64,000 bases of DNA from positions 186,001 to 250,000 of the forward strand of contig NZ_CP101137.1 of the NCBI RefSeq assembly GCF_028473745.1, written 5' to 3'. A program made the translations under genes and the position numbers. Shown here in pieces: positions 63,925-64,000 of the stretch (positions are counted from its first letter, which is position 1; the number at the start of each line of letters is the position of its first letter). The notes beneath the pieces are model-generated. The model searched no databases. It had not been told where the DNA came from and was given only the letters and a program-made list of their open reading frames with translations. Source of the stretch: Streptomyces sp. M92 (GTDB taxonomy: Bacteria > Actinomycetota > Actinomycetes > Streptomycetales > Streptomycetaceae).

Positions 63925-64000
63925 ATGACCACCGACACCACCACCAAGGACACCGCCCCGGGCACCCCCGCCCCCGGCACCACCGTCCTCGACGCACGCG
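63925..64000 (+). CDS. livG: LivG-type ABC ATPase, 3' cut by window end
   Basis: The ATG at 63925 starts a frame of 25 residues (Thr/Pro-rich, ending VLDAR) before the window ends. Operon position after livM and the VLDAR lead-in make it the ATP-binding subunit LivG. The Walker motifs lie beyond the window. Confidence 0.6.
   Translation, partial: MTTDTTTKDTAPGTPAPGTTVLDAR

Overview
The window is very GC-rich, tightly packed actinobacterial chromosome with GC3-biased codons, frequent GTG/TTG starts, leaderless genes and SD sequences of the AGGAGG type. Mycothiol-type genes, MHYT, DUF397/WhiJ-like and TerD families together with gene content (uvrA, uvrB, rpsA, polA, liv operon in this order) point to Streptomyces, core chromosome rather than an accessory island. 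I see no rRNA, tRNA, insertion sequence, prophage or CRISPR array.

Layout. 1-3.9 kb: a truncated HTH regulator, a Tat-exported Rieske lipoprotein, a LacI regulator with a strong operator palindrome coupled to a PfkB sugar kinase, and a frame-shattered YceI pseudogene. 4-21 kb: repair and stress genes: uvrA, a mycothiol-type isomerase, a metallo-beta-lactamase fold hydrolase, aroQ, an S66 peptidase, a CaCA antiporter, a TerC membrane protein behind a yybP-ykoY (manganese) riboswitch, two TerD-family genes, uvrB, an MHYT sensor, a glycerophosphodiesterase and ogt. 21-33 kb: psuG and a sugar kinase, a methyltransferase, corA, an orphan gltD, a WhiJ-like regulator/DUF397/ATPase module and an ABC exporter. 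33-45 kb: mixed metabolism, a family 5 uracil-DNA glycosylase, an S4 protein, coaE, a PAC2 protein and rpsA. 45-59.5 kb: a methyltransferase, hrpB, a secreted lytic transglycosylase, a DUF4184 protein, polA, a YdeP-type molybdoenzyme, a thioesterase and two small exported proteins. 59.8-64 kb: the start of a branched-chain amino acid ABC operon (livK-livH-livM-livG, cut by the window end).

The most interesting pattern is regulatory. uvrA, uvrB, ogt, polA and a terD-like gene each carry TGTCAGTG, exactly 8 bases, then a TAnnnT-type -10 box (CAGGAT for polA). This matches the RecA-independent DNA-damage promoter (RecA-NDp, PafBC-dependent) known from mycobacteria. In uvrB, ogt and polA the -10 sits 6-7 bases before the start codon, so the mRNA should be leaderless. 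The same -10/ATG spacing fixes the start of several other genes here. The terC leader is the second clear regulatory device: aptamer stem P1 and an SD-sequestering hairpin compete for the same bases, predicting translational activation by ligand.
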